Source: Nostoc sp. WHI
Lineage (GTDB): Bacteria; Cyanobacteriota; Cyanobacteriia; Cyanobacteriales; Nostocaceae
Direction: 5' to 3'
Length of the DNA: 55,866 nt
Assembly: GCF_015714725.1 (NCBI RefSeq)
Contig: NZ_WBKM01000222.1
Span: 1-55,866 of the forward strand
Shown: positions 42,962 through 52,865 of the stretch, one piece after another
Layout of the letters: each line of letters begins with the position of its first letter
Numbering within the stretch: position 1 is the stretch's first letter
Translations under genes and position numbers: made by a program
Notes under the pieces: generated by a model
What the model was told of the DNA's origin: nothing
The model's database searches: none
The model's input: the letters and a program-made list of their open reading frames with translations, nothing else

Positions 42962-43756
42962 TCATGCTATAAAAAGCTGCCTTATTTGCTGAAAACTCGG
43001 ATGGTAGGGATTATATTGTAGCGACCCTGTGGGCTGATTAACGGTATGAACGGGAATAATTTCTACCACACTATTAGTGTAGGCGATCGCTTCAAATCTC
43101 TGGACTAATTCGGCGCTCCAAGTTTCTTCCTGCACCGCCTGCTGGTGGTTTTGCAGCCAGTTTAAAAGTTGCGATCGCAAAATTCCCGGCAAAATTCCCC
43201 CCTTTATTGGCGGTGTCCACCAACTGCGATCGCACCATCCCCAAAGGTTGCCTGTGCTGGTTTCTAGCCAATTTCCTTGGACATCGACTAATATTGCTTC
43301 TTCGGCATCTAAGCTAGTTCTTGCCAGCCATGCACTCAAATAGTTTCCAGTTTTATGAGAGGGGAGAGAACGATAAAATTCTGAACTAGCAACGGTGCAT
43401 ACAACACCAGTTTTTTGTTTTTCGGTCAGATTTTGTGGTAATAATCTGCCAGTTATCCACTCCCGTCCATCGGGAAACAGGGTAATTCTGAGAACGGGGA
43501 AGTGTGCGAGGAGAATTTGGACACCTTGACGCAGACGATTCCAGTCTGGTTGCTGCCAACCAAAAGTTTGTATTGAGAAAAGTAAGCGATCGCAGTGTGC
43601 TTGCCAATTAGTTAAATTACTATCTAGGGAGTTCTTATAAACTCGCAACGTTGTAAAAACAGTTGCTCCATAAAGTAACCCCGGATCGTTAATATCTAAC
43701 TCTAAAGTTTGAGAGTGTATTATTTTACCGTCATACCAAAAAATGTGATTTGTCAC
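42962..43756 (-). CDS. pabC: Class IV aminotransferase, probable aminodeoxychorismate lyase
   Basis: A 264-residue fold-type-IV PLP protein. DPGLLYGATVFTTLRVY near residue 25, and ETSTGNLWGW with GGILPGILRSQLL, are the family landmarks. The length and motifs fit 4-amino-4-deoxychorismate lyase (folate pathway) or a related branched-chain/D-amino-acid transaminase; lyase is favoured. The start is GTG (43756). It lies 26 bp downstream of the TPR-like gene and upstream of ftsH, suggesting one transcript. Confidence 0.75.
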   Translation of the reverse strand: MTNHIFWYDGKIIHSQTLELDINDPGLLYGATVFTTLRVYKNSLDSNLTNWQAHCDRLLFSIQTFGWQQPDWNRLRQGVQILLAHFPVLRITLFPDGREWITGRLLPQNLTEKQKTGVVCTVASSEFYRSLPSHKTGNYLSAWLARTSLDAEEAILVDVQGNWLETSTGNLWGWCDRSWWTPPIKGGILPGILRSQLLNWLQNHQQAVQEETWSAELVQRFEAIAYTNSVVEIIPVHTVNQPTGSLQYNPYHPSFQQIRQLFIA

Positions 43757-43782
43757 ACTAATCTTAACTTTTACGAATTAGT

Positions 43783-44571
43783 TTAATCTTTTGGGGGAAA
43801 TACAATTTTCTGAGTACCTTCAGGAGTAGTAATTACTTTTCCTCCTAATGCTTCAATTTGCCTAATTGCTCGTTTCCGAGTTCTCTCATCAACTTGATTA
43901 TTTAAAACCATCGACCAGCTAGAAATTTGAGCATATTTACTGTTAGGATTTCGACTCAGAAATTCAGCAGTTTTTTGAGAAGTATTAGCTATCAGCAGAC
44001 TCTCGGCATCTGAAAAGTTACTAGCCCAGTTTGCCGCCATTGCAAAAGACTGTTGAGCAGCTTGAGCATTGCCTAAAAATAATAACTCATCAATTCCTTT
44101 ATAACGCCACACGTAATAAGACTTTTCGGGAACTGAGGGAGATAGTGATTTTAAGCCTTTCTCAGACAATGCGATCGCACGTTCTGGCATACCAGCATAC
44201 AATGAGGTACTGATAGAAAGAGCGCGATACGCTGCTAAAAATCGCGGGTCACGTTCTAAAATCACTTCAAAATATTCTGGACTTAAACTGTAACCTGTTT
44301 TATCCCGAACTTCATCATCTCCAAAATACTGTAAAAAATTGAGATATACCAAATCTGCAATGAAATTATCATAACCAAAACTAGGCATTTTTTGGAGAAA
44401 ATTAAGACGGAGATTTTCTGATTTTATTTCTTTCTCTAGAGTTTCTAAAGAAGCAGATTGTTTGCTATTGATCAATTTTTGCAGTCGTGGGAATTGAATC
44501 AAGCCAACTCCTAAAATACACGCACAGATTAGAAAAGGTGTGGCAATAGCTTCACGCGATAATAACAGCAT
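43783..44571 (-). CDS. Membrane-anchored TPR-like hypothetical protein
   Basis: A 262-residue protein with an N-terminal hydrophobic anchor (FLICACILGVGLIQF) and a helical body with TPR-like helices (FEVILERDPRFLAAYRALSI, ERAIALSEKGLKSL, AQAAQQSFAMAANWA). The C-terminus EALGGKVITTPEGTQKIVF resembles a conserved cyanobacterial family of unknown function. It probably heads the pabC-ftsH run. ATG start. Confidence 0.65.
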   Translation of the reverse strand: MLLLSREAIATPFLICACILGVGLIQFPRLQKLINSKQSASLETLEKEIKSENLRLNFLQKMPSFGYDNFIADLVYLNFLQYFGDDEVRDKTGYSLSPEYFEVILERDPRFLAAYRALSISTSLYAGMPERAIALSEKGLKSLSPSVPEKSYYVWRYKGIDELLFLGNAQAAQQSFAMAANWASNFSDAESLLIANTSQKTAEFLSRNPNSKYAQISSWSMVLNNQVDERTRKRAIRQIEALGGKVITTPEGTQKIVFPPKD

Positions 44572-44629
44572 ATTTTTCTTAAACGTAGGGGTACAGCAAT
44601 GCTCATTGGTGTCAACTTAAACCAAAAAA

Positions 44630-44737
44630 CCTCGTTTCTAGCCTCTGGCTAGAAATGCTCCTCATTGCGGCTCTGCCGCCAGTTAGATAGGCGGAGCCTC
44701 CTATTAGGCATTCCCAGTCTCCGACTGGGAACGAGAC
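44630..44737. repeat. 108-bp dispersed palindromic element, copy 1
   Basis: Begins CCTCGTTTCTAGCC, contains hairpins CTAGCC/GGCTAG, GGCGGAGCC-type and CCCAGTC/GACTGGG, and ends GGGAACGAGAC. Nearly identical to 44863-44970 in the same orientation; the two fill most of the gap 44572-44995. Confidence 0.88.
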
Positions 44738-44862
44738 ATAACAGCATATTTTTCACTTACAGCTATTTTCAGGTAAATAGACCACGCGGTAGGGGCAATT
44801 CATGAATTGCCCCTACGACAGATGTGGTTTAAATACATAAAAACTGCTGTAAACCAAAACAA

Positions 44863-44970
44863 CCTCGTTTCTAGCCTCTGGCTAGAAATGCTCTTCAATG
44901 CGGCTCTGCCGCCAGTTAGAGAGGCAGAGCCTCCTATTAGGCATTCCCAGTCGGAGACTGGGAACGAGAC
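44863..44970. repeat. 108-bp dispersed palindromic element, copy 2
   Basis: Same length and orientation as 44630-44737 with only a handful of differences, among them a change in a hairpin loop (TCTCCGA versus TCGGAGA). It ends 25 bp before the ackA stop codon on the other strand and may act as its terminator. Confidence 0.88.
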
Positions 44971-44995
44971 AAAAAGGATTTTCTCTATCTACTTT

Positions 44996-46213
44996 TTACT
45001 TATTCAAAAGTTGCCAACATTGTTGAGCGATCGCCCAATGTTCTTGGGTATGTATCACTAATACTCGCACTGCTGAATCAGATGTAGCAATATCTTCATC
45101 AACTGGCTGCTGTTGATTTTTCTCCAGGTCTATTTTCAGTCCCAAAAATTCAAAGGCTTCACAGGCAGCTTGGCGAATATCTGGAGAGTGTTCACCCACG
45201 CCTGCTGTAAACACCAAAGCATCTAATCCCCCCAGGCTGGCAAGCATGGCACCGATGCCAGAACGCAAGCGATGCACGTAGATATCCCATGCTAGTTTAG
45301 CGCGGGAGTTGCCTTGGGCGATCGCTTCTCTCACTTCACGCACATCACTCGATACGCCCGAAATTCCCCGTAAACCCGAAGCTTTATTCAATATATAATC
45401 TAAACTTTCAGCCGAGTAATTGGATTGACGCAATAAGTAAATCAGAATTCCTGGATCAACCGAACCAGAACGACTGCCCATCATCAATCCATCTAAAGGC
45501 GTAAAACCCATAGTGGTATCAATACTGCGGCCGTTTTCAATCGCTGTTAAAGAGCAGCCGTTACCCAGATGACAAGAAATTAACCGCAGCGATGCTAAAT
45601 CTCGACCAAGGATTTGGGCAGCACGACTAGAACAGTATTGATGACTAATGCCATGAAAGCCGTAGCGACGGATACCTTGCTCTATCCACTCATAAGGGCC
45701 GGGATAAATTGCTGCTGCATCGGGGAGAGTGGCATGAAATCCGGTATCAAATACTGCTACTTGGGTGACATCTCCTAAGCTTTTCTCTATCGCTTCTATC
45801 CCTTCTAAAGCGGCTGGATTATGTGCTGGAGCAATATTAGACAGATGAGCGATCGCTTTTTTGACACCTTCGGTAATTACTACACTATCTCGATAATCCT
45901 GTCCACCATGTACTACCCGATGTCCCACCACATCGATTTCTGACAACTGATCGATTACTTTGGTAGCACCACGACTGAGTGTATAGAGCATGTAGACGAC
46001 GTGTGCTTGTCGGGAGTCGCCAGAGATTGATTCTTGTAGCGTTGCACCCGTGGCGGTTTTCACCTCAATTTCTGCCACACCCCGGTCTTGCGTCCAGTTA
46101 ATTTTCCCTTCCCAAAGCGGTTGAGGCGCTTGATTGGGGAGAGCCTCATCTGCAATTTCATATAGACAACTCTTTTGGCTGCTTGAGCCAGCGTTTAGCA
46201 CCAATATCTTCAT
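44996..46213 (-). CDS. ackA: Acetate kinase
   Basis: A 405-residue ASKHA-fold kinase interconverting acetyl phosphate and acetate with ATP/ADP. Signatures: MKILVLNAGSSSQKS at the N-terminus, RVVHGG, VFDTGFHATLP and RYGFHGISHQYCS. I start at the ATG at 46213; the frame is open to an ATG six codons upstream (46231), less like the family. No pta gene is adjacent. Probably monocistronic. Confidence 0.95.
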   Translation of the reverse strand: MKILVLNAGSSSQKSCLYEIADEALPNQAPQPLWEGKINWTQDRGVAEIEVKTATGATLQESISGDSRQAHVVYMLYTLSRGATKVIDQLSEIDVVGHRVVHGGQDYRDSVVITEGVKKAIAHLSNIAPAHNPAALEGIEAIEKSLGDVTQVAVFDTGFHATLPDAAAIYPGPYEWIEQGIRRYGFHGISHQYCSSRAAQILGRDLASLRLISCHLGNGCSLTAIENGRSIDTTMGFTPLDGLMMGSRSGSVDPGILIYLLRQSNYSAESLDYILNKASGLRGISGVSSDVREVREAIAQGNSRAKLAWDIYVHRLRSGIGAMLASLGGLDALVFTAGVGEHSPDIRQAACEAFEFLGLKIDLEKNQQQPVDEDIATSDSAVRVLVIHTQEHWAIAQQCWQLLNK

Positions 46214-46367
46214 ACGACAACAGGCAAACATAACTTGCTCTAACCATTTTCCAATGCTACAGTTAGTCGCAACAGTCTGTCATTGAGCATTAGACATATC
46301 TTAAAAATACGGATTAAATAAAAAACTGGTAAGGCGATCGCACAAATTGTATAGTAAGTTAACTTTT

Positions 46368-46472
46368 GCAGGTCGATGCGATCGCATTGCGAGTCGATAC
46401 AATTGCATTGCAGGTCGATGCAATTACATTGCGAGTCGATGCAATTGCATTGCAGGTCGATGCGATCGCATT
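46368..46472. repeat. 21-bp tandem repeat (5 copies)
   Basis: Five units alternating GCAGGTCGATGC and GCGAGTCGATGC, each ending in GCGATCGCATT or an AATTGCATT variant. Several units carry the HIP1 octamer core. It is intergenic between ackA and the FAD monooxygenase gene. Confidence 0.88.
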
Positions 46473-46513
46473 GCAGCTTGTAAGGTAGGCAAATACTTGC
46501 TAATTTTATATAC

Positions 46514-47902
46514 TTACTGGCTTTCTTGATTTTTAATTTGTATTACCTGCTTCAAAACCTGAATGAAGATCCCAGGCTGGAAAAATGCGCTGGGTGGCTT
46601 GAGCATATTTAGTACTTCCAAGAAAAGCTCATGGATTTGGGCGCTGTTAGCTTGCAGCAGAAACACTTGATCAAGATACCTCTGCGTAAGTTTAGTAATC
46701 ACATCCGGTTTTCCTCCTTCGGTGGTATGCCAACGGAAGTCCTCGCTGGTTGCCATCAGCCAAGGTGAAGAGATTACCTTGCTCAGTTGTCGTTGAAAAT
46801 ATCGGGACAAACCGATTAAATTACCGTCGGATTGATGAGACAATTGCTTGCTTAAACACTCATCCAGAGTCAAAGCACCCAAAGCTGCGGTAGTCATACC
46901 TTGGCCATAGATGGGATTAAAGGCACAGACGGCATCACCTATTAATACCAAGCCTTCTGGCAATTTAGCAAGTTTTTCGTAGTGACGCAAATGGTTTTCT
47001 GTGCGCTTATAGGCAAAGATGGGCGATAGAGGTTGAGCATCTTTTATAGCTTCATAGATCATAGGCGATCGCAAACTCCGGGCAAACTCCAAAAAGCCTG
47101 CTTCGTCAGTTGGTGGATAATCTCGACCGACGCCAGCGAGTGTAACAATCCAGCGATTACCCTCAACTGGATAAAGCACACCGCTACGAGTCTTATTTGG
47201 TGGTTTTGGCCAGATAATCAAAGTCTGCCAGTCAGGCTGAAAACCTTCAGGTGGATGATACCAACGGCTGGCATAGCCTAAAAAAGAGTTGACAACTGTC
47301 TCTTGGGGTGACTCATAGCCTAATGCCTGCAACCATTCAGGCGTGCGGGAATTGCGACCACTGGCATCTACCACTAAACTGGCAGGTATATCTGCTTTGG
47401 TTTCGTTGCCAAAGCTAACTTCTACACCCGTGACGCTAGTTCTGCTGGGGTTAGATAGCAAACTAGTTACTTGTGCTGCTTGCACAAATACAACACGTTC
47501 ATTGGCTGCCAAGCGGCGCCGGATAGTCCATTCCAATAGATTGCGGCTACAGGTGCGGTTGCTCAAATTAGAACCAAAGCGAGGTGGCCAGCCGTTAAAA
47601 CCCAGCCAGAGGCAATCTGAAGTCCAGTTTATAATGGGTGTCCCCCAATCAGCCAATTCAGCCATGATGCCAGGAAAAAGCTGCTCTAAAATCTGCTGAC
47701 CCCGAATGAGCAACACATGTACATGATGAGCTTGGGGTATACCTTGACGTTGTTCAGGTTGATCTGGGAAGCGATCGCGTTCTACAATTGTGATGCGATC
47801 GAAATACTTGGTCAGTACTTGAGCCGTCAACAATCCGGCAATACTTCCCCCAATGACAACAGCTTGATTTTGTGTATGTCTAGGAATTTGTGAATCAAAC
47901 AT
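46514..47902 (-). CDS. FAD-dependent monooxygenase-like oxidoreductase
   Basis: A 462-residue group A flavoprotein. FAD motifs: VVIGGSIAGLLTAQVL at about residues 16-31 (GxGxxG variant), DASGR near residue 185, and VLIGDAVCAFNPIYGQGMTTAALGA near residue 325. It resembles p-hydroxybenzoate-hydroxylase-like and epoxidase-like enzymes; the substrate is unknown. It is 28 bp downstream of the Lhr-like helicase gene on the same strand, so likely co-transcribed, although no functional link is obvious. ATG start. Confidence 0.85.
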   Translation of the reverse strand: MFDSQIPRHTQNQAVVIGGSIAGLLTAQVLTKYFDRITIVERDRFPDQPEQRQGIPQAHHVHVLLIRGQQILEQLFPGIMAELADWGTPIINWTSDCLWLGFNGWPPRFGSNLSNRTCSRNLLEWTIRRRLAANERVVFVQAAQVTSLLSNPSRTSVTGVEVSFGNETKADIPASLVVDASGRNSRTPEWLQALGYESPQETVVNSFLGYASRWYHPPEGFQPDWQTLIIWPKPPNKTRSGVLYPVEGNRWIVTLAGVGRDYPPTDEAGFLEFARSLRSPMIYEAIKDAQPLSPIFAYKRTENHLRHYEKLAKLPEGLVLIGDAVCAFNPIYGQGMTTAALGALTLDECLSKQLSHQSDGNLIGLSRYFQRQLSKVISSPWLMATSEDFRWHTTEGGKPDVITKLTQRYLDQVFLLQANSAQIHELFLEVLNMLKPPSAFFQPGIFIQVLKQVIQIKNQESQ

Positions 47903-47930
47903 TTGAGAATTAACTAATTTATAAATACTA

Positions 47931-50099
47931 TTACCATATCGCCACTTGCTGTTTGAGTTCTCTTATATCTAAATAATCGCTAGCAAAAGCTTTTCGTAAA
48001 AGTGGATGAGGAATAAATTCATCATACTTTTGAATTCTTGGTGCTTCTGAAGTACTTACTAAATCTTCTGAAGTAATGTTTTGCTCACACAATGAAGCAA
48101 TTTCATCATAAAGATATTTAAATTTATCCTTACCTATTTTAATTGTCAAATAATAGGGATTTACACCGCCTATACTTGTAATTTCTAACGATTCCCGACA
48201 GTAAGAGTTTAGTAATCTTTCTAAAGTACGATAAGCAACCGTACCCATCCAAGGAAAAATGCAGCATTTACCTTTTTCTAATTGCAAAATATTCTGCTTA
48301 TCTAATCCTACCTGCTGCACCAATTGGCGAACTTTCTGTAAACGTAGGGAAGCATTTTTTTGCAAGTAGGTATAGTCAACATTCTCAAATAAAACTTGCT
48401 GCATTCGTTGTAAAACTCTTGTATGAATAATGCCACCACCACCACGCCAATAAATACTAGCTTTACCCTCAGATTGTTTAACAAAAATAGCCTTTTTTTT
48501 GAAATCAACTTCTACCACTTGCCAAGTTCTTCCGGCTAAAGCAAATTGATTGCCAACAGGAGGCGGCGTAACGATACTGCCAATTTCCGTTGCACCTTGC
48601 TTAACAATATATTCTTGCTGTTCAGCAAAGACAGCATAAAACTGAAATTTTCTAACAACCTTTTCTCCTGCTAAACCCAGGATTAATTTACCTTGCTCAG
48701 TATATTGAATATGATTAATATCTATTAAATAGCGCAGCAATAATTGAAAATCTTCTTTGGAAATAGCAGCAAATGGTTGTAGGTTAAAAATTTGTTTAGC
48801 TAAAGCATTAGGTGAAAGTTCCTCTGTTGCTGTTAAAATACTCATTGTCTGGTGATAAAGCAAACTCAAAGGATATTTAATCGGTCTGATTGGTTCAATC
48901 CATTGCTCCTCTAAATAAAGTTGAATAATAGCGATACACTGTAAAAGTTGCCACGGAATTTTCTCTGGTAGAGAAGCTTCTGGTAATGGCTTATCTTCAG
49001 CACAGATAAAGCGCATATCAGCAGCTTCACTTCTTCTACCACTGCGTCCCAAGCGCTGTAAAAAGCTAGCTACAGACAAAGGTGATTCTAACTGAATAAC
49101 TCGCTCTAAATAACCAATATCTATGCCTAATTCTAAAGTTAAAGTTGCAGCAGTAACAGCTGGATTATTGGGTTCACGCATCGCATTTTCAGCAGCTTGC
49201 CGCAAGCTAGCAGATATACTACCATGATGCACATGATATATATCTGGGAGTCCTTGTTTTGTGGCAATTTGTCGCAAAGATGCAATTACAGATTCGGTAC
49301 GCGTCCGATTATTAGCAAATATCAGGCATTTGCGAGACTTGCTGAGGTCAAAAATATATTGTTCATCAGCTGTCGCCTCTGATTCATCTACTTCATCAGT
49401 AATATAAAAATGCTCTACAGCTAGTTTTATTTGGCGTTTTATTCCGTCTATTTTTGGTGTAATTACTGGCTTTTCTGTTCCAGAACGCAACCATTCTTCA
49501 GCTATTGAGTAATCACCAAGGGTTGCCGACAAACCAATACGGCGTGGTTGTTTTTGGGTTAACTTTGCTAAACGTTGTAATTGGCAAATAATTTGACAAC
49601 CGCGTTCTGAACCCATAAAAGCGTGAATTTCATCAATGATTACAAATCTTAAATCACCAAATAAACGAAGTAGGTCGTTATTTTTATTGATTAACAAACT
49701 TTCTAGAGATTCTGGTGTAATCTGTAAAATGCCTTGAGGATTTTTTAAAAGCTTGTTTTTTCGAGTTTGAGAAACATCACCATGCCAGTGCCAAACTGGA
49801 ATATCTGCTTCTTTAAGTAAGTCGTTAAGACGCTCGAATTGATCATTAATTAAAGCTTTGATTGGACTAATGTACAACACACCTATGGTTGCAGCAGGGT
49901 TGGCGTTTAATAGAGTTAAAACTGGCAGAAAGGCTGCTTCTGTTTTACCCGCAGCAGTTGCAGCAGTAATTAGCAAGTGAGCATCAGTGTCAAAGATAAC
50001 TTGACAAGCGGCAATTTGAACTGGTCGCAATTCAGTCCACTGGTGATGATAAATATATTCTTGGATGAAGGGTGCAAGTCGGCTAAAGGCATCGCTCAT
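47931..50099 (-). CDS. Lhr-like DEAD/DEAH-box helicase
   Basis: A 722-residue superfamily 2 helicase. Motif I is TAATAAGKTEAAFLP near residue 40, motif II DEIH, motif III SATLGD, and motif VI QRLGRSGRR. Then comes a winged-helix-like region and a ~200-residue C-terminal domain. It resembles the core of Lhr (large helicase-related) proteins, though much shorter than E. coli Lhr. It is probably a 3'-5' DNA or RNA unwinding enzyme linked to repair. No nuclease or phosphoesterase partner is adjacent. ATG start. Confidence 0.82.
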   Translation of the reverse strand: MSDAFSRLAPFIQEYIYHHQWTELRPVQIAACQVIFDTDAHLLITAATAAGKTEAAFLPVLTLLNANPAATIGVLYISPIKALINDQFERLNDLLKEADIPVWHWHGDVSQTRKNKLLKNPQGILQITPESLESLLINKNNDLLRLFGDLRFVIIDEIHAFMGSERGCQIICQLQRLAKLTQKQPRRIGLSATLGDYSIAEEWLRSGTEKPVITPKIDGIKRQIKLAVEHFYITDEVDESEATADEQYIFDLSKSRKCLIFANNRTRTESVIASLRQIATKQGLPDIYHVHHGSISASLRQAAENAMREPNNPAVTAATLTLELGIDIGYLERVIQLESPLSVASFLQRLGRSGRRSEAADMRFICAEDKPLPEASLPEKIPWQLLQCIAIIQLYLEEQWIEPIRPIKYPLSLLYHQTMSILTATEELSPNALAKQIFNLQPFAAISKEDFQLLLRYLIDINHIQYTEQGKLILGLAGEKVVRKFQFYAVFAEQQEYIVKQGATEIGSIVTPPPVGNQFALAGRTWQVVEVDFKKKAIFVKQSEGKASIYWRGGGGIIHTRVLQRMQQVLFENVDYTYLQKNASLRLQKVRQLVQQVGLDKQNILQLEKGKCCIFPWMGTVAYRTLERLLNSYCRESLEITSIGGVNPYYLTIKIGKDKFKYLYDEIASLCEQNITSEDLVSTSEAPRIQKYDEFIPHPLLRKAFASDYLDIRELKQQVAIW

Positions 50100-50246
50100 G
50101 TTTTATATGAGTAATAAATTGACTATTAAATAATTCGTAATTAAAGACATTTTCAGATGGGGATTTAAACCCCCACTGAAACTGACGCTACGTGTAGACT
50201 GCATGTTCTTAAACCCTTTTATTTACGATAAATTACAAATTTTGCT

Positions 50247-50957
50247 TTAAAACCCCTGCATCAAAACCCATACCACTCCCGCCGCTACCAATGGTACGCT
50301 CAGATTATCGGTGCCGTGGGGTGAGACTGCCTCTGCTAGAGTTGCGAAAGTAGCAGTTACCACCGCAGTCAACAAAGCCCATTCTAAACCTAAAGGCGTT
50401 GCTAGGGGACTCAGCGACGAACCAGGTAGCAGCAACAGCACCAAGAAAATTACCACTGTACTCGCCACAAACATTGCTGCTGAACCCTCCCAGGAACGCA
50501 CAGAATTTCCAACTTGGTATTTATGCTTCCCGAAGCGTCTGCCGATTAATGCCGCTAGTGCATCTCCCCAGGTCATCGCCATCACTCCGGCTACAGCAAT
50601 TGGGGCGTTATCTACTGGGCCATTTGGTCGCCACAGTAGCCCGAACAGTAGTGTCACGGAAATAGCAAAGTAAACTGTGCCGGGTGAGCTATCCTCAGTA
50701 TCCATTGCGCCGAGAACTCGATAGCGGTAAAAAAGGTAGTTAAGTCCGATAAAGGTCGCAAAAGGTATAATTCCGATTTCCCAGTGGTTAAATAGCAACA
50801 GTATGCCGAAAACCCACATCCCCGCACCAATATGGATCACTTTGCGAGTCAAATCCGGCTTCACATCAAATAATCTGCGTAGTCCTTCGCCAATGACAAG
50901 CAGACCAGTTGCGTAAACATAAGAAATTGCTAGCCCGATAAAATCATTGTTTGTCAT
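50247..50957 (-). CDS. Diacylglycerol/polyprenol kinase family, probable phytol kinase
   Basis: A 236-residue protein with about seven membrane helices. Family marks are LTRKVIHIGAGMWVFG and MTWGDALAALIGRRFGKHKY, then GNSVRSWEGSAAMF. This is the DGK1/SEC59/VTE5 family that uses CTP to phosphorylate lipid alcohols. In cyanobacteria a member phosphorylates phytol released from chlorophyll, feeding tocopherol synthesis, so phytol kinase is the likely role. It lies 35 bp downstream of the DUF3685 regulator gene; the region down to the helicase gene (147 bp) holds a small hairpin only. Confidence 0.82.
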   Translation of the reverse strand: MTNNDFIGLAISYVYATGLLVIGEGLRRLFDVKPDLTRKVIHIGAGMWVFGILLLFNHWEIGIIPFATFIGLNYLFYRYRVLGAMDTEDSSPGTVYFAISVTLLFGLLWRPNGPVDNAPIAVAGVMAMTWGDALAALIGRRFGKHKYQVGNSVRSWEGSAAMFVASTVVIFLVLLLLPGSSLSPLATPLGLEWALLTAVVTATFATLAEAVSPHGTDNLSVPLVAAGVVWVLMQGF

Positions 50958-50992
50958 TAGTCATTCTTTCTCCCCGTGCCTCCCCTTCTTCT

Positions 50993-52723
50993 TCACTTAG
51001 GTCGATCGCTATTTCGTTTGAGGTTCTTTTCTGGTAACTTAACACTACCAATACCTTGCAGAATACCACGACCTATTAGACCTAAACCTCGACCGATTAT
51101 TTGGGTAAGAATGAAGACTATGCCGCTACCTACAAAAGCTAATAGTGATTTTAAACGCGGTGCGATCGCATCACTAAATTCTAGGAATAATGTTACAAAT
51201 AAAGGAATATTAGAAAGTTTTGCTAACTCCTGATTTCGAGGAGCGTAAACTGTAGTATTGGCAATACCGCGAGGCACAATTACAAATAGTTCGTAGCGAC
51301 TTTCAAAAACTGCCTTTGGCTCATTTATATAACTTTTTAACCGATATTTCCACGACAAATCGTTTCTAAATCGCTCAATTTCTCTTGTAGAAATCAATTG
51401 TCGTCCATAAAAATTTTGCTTAATCGCTTCTACATCTGCTAAAGAGTTTAGTAGTGGTTGCACTACCCCATTCGCTACCTGAATCAACAAGTTCTCTAAA
51501 ATCATTAATGCTTGAGACTTGGCTTCAGCGCTCACTACGGGATAGGAAGCATTATCAATGTACAATTCTGTTTGAAATAGCAGATAACAATATAACTCAA
51601 AAACTAGCGGAATTTTATTAATAATATCTCTTTGCACAATTTCTATATCTTGTAATAATAAATTAACAATCTCTATATTTTTATTTCCTAATTTTATCCG
51701 TGAAAACTTCCCAAAAAAATCTGTAATTGCTGCTTGCCATAAATCGCTGATCAAAATATTTATTACCTCATATAATTGATTCGCCTCGATTTGAGAAGCT
51801 CGCAGTTCATCCAACTGTTCAGCCAATTTTTGCAGGATCAGATAAAGTAATTCCCGTTTTTTATCTTCACGAAAAATGTCAATTTCTAAAGGTATATCTG
51901 TGACATTTTGTAAAGGGAATTGAAGTTTTGTAACACAAGATGCAAATAAGGCAGATTGTATAGCTCCCGAACTAAGTAAAAGTTGCACAGTTTGCTTTTG
52001 TTGAATGGAACTACTCAATGAAGGAATCAGAGACGGCTGATCATTAACTGGGTTATATTCCTCTTGCCTTTCTTGTAGAGAAACCAACAACCGATTTAGC
52101 AACCAACGCGTCGCTAGCAGTTCTCGCCGATGTCCAGCCAGAATTGCTCGATCTAGTACTGGTAGTCCGGGAACTTGTAATTGTGCTGTTACCGCCGCTA
52201 AGGTAGCGTCAATGTGACCAATTCCTGATAAACGTAAATTATTTCGTAGCTTGAATAAAGGGAGTGGGGAGTGAGAAGTTATTATCGCTTCCGTCTCCCG
52301 AAACCAATAGGAACCACCATCTGCAACTTCTCGCATGGCGGCGACTAACTCAGTAAGTGGTGTACCTTTGGGGCAGTAGCCATTAATACCAACAGATTTT
52401 GCAGCTAATAGCAGTCCTTGTTCTTGAACAGAACTAAGGAGCAAAATGGGCAGATTGGGATATGAGGCTCTAAGTTGCCGACAGAATTGTAAATCTAGCT
52501 GCTGACTGCTAAGAGAGCGACCATTACCTAATTCCAAAACGACCAAATTTACCTGATTAGGGTCTGCTTGGGCAATTTCTGCTAAAATTTGCAAGGAAGC
52601 AGTATAACTTTCTACCACTGCGATCGCTTCCAGGTGAGGAATTGCTTCCAGAGCCACCTGTAATCCCAGACGAAAAATTGGGTCTTGGTCTATTAACAAT
52701 AATTTTAGAAGGCGATCGCTCAT
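50993..52723 (-). CDS. Response-regulator-like protein with DUF3685 domain
   Basis: About 576 residues from the ATG at 52723 (frame open to a TTG at 52780). An N-terminal receiver-like domain (LKLLLIDQDPIFRLGLQVAL, ILLLSS, YCPKGTPL) is followed by a long helical DUF3685 region and a hydrophobic C-terminal segment (LLAFVGSGIVFILTQIIG). The phospho-acceptor position at the end of beta 3 reads LVVLELGNG, so Glu seems to replace Asp, which suggests a pseudo-receiver. The family is restricted to cyanobacteria and plastid relatives, function unclear. It precedes the phytol kinase-like gene. Confidence 0.8.
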   Translation of the reverse strand: MSDRLLKLLLIDQDPIFRLGLQVALEAIPHLEAIAVVESYTASLQILAEIAQADPNQVNLVVLELGNGRSLSSQQLDLQFCRQLRASYPNLPILLLSSVQEQGLLLAAKSVGINGYCPKGTPLTELVAAMREVADGGSYWFRETEAIITSHSPLPLFKLRNNLRLSGIGHIDATLAAVTAQLQVPGLPVLDRAILAGHRRELLATRWLLNRLLVSLQERQEEYNPVNDQPSLIPSLSSSIQQKQTVQLLLSSGAIQSALFASCVTKLQFPLQNVTDIPLEIDIFREDKKRELLYLILQKLAEQLDELRASQIEANQLYEVINILISDLWQAAITDFFGKFSRIKLGNKNIEIVNLLLQDIEIVQRDIINKIPLVFELYCYLLFQTELYIDNASYPVVSAEAKSQALMILENLLIQVANGVVQPLLNSLADVEAIKQNFYGRQLISTREIERFRNDLSWKYRLKSYINEPKAVFESRYELFVIVPRGIANTTVYAPRNQELAKLSNIPLFVTLFLEFSDAIAPRLKSLLAFVGSGIVFILTQIIGRGLGLIGRGILQGIGSVKLPEKNLKRNSDRPK

Positions 52724-52865
52724 AGTTTGCTCAATTACCCAAGCACTTTTTTTATCAATCAGAAAACAGCTTTGATACAAAACTTTGTCTTTCCTATTGT
52801 TACTTGTTTTCGCAAACTGATAAATCGATCATAATTGCCATAGTTAGCCTTCACGGTGTAATTAA

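Noticed and set aside
44807..45061. 84-codon plus-strand frame
   Set aside because: Runs through the 108-bp repeat and antisense to ackA.
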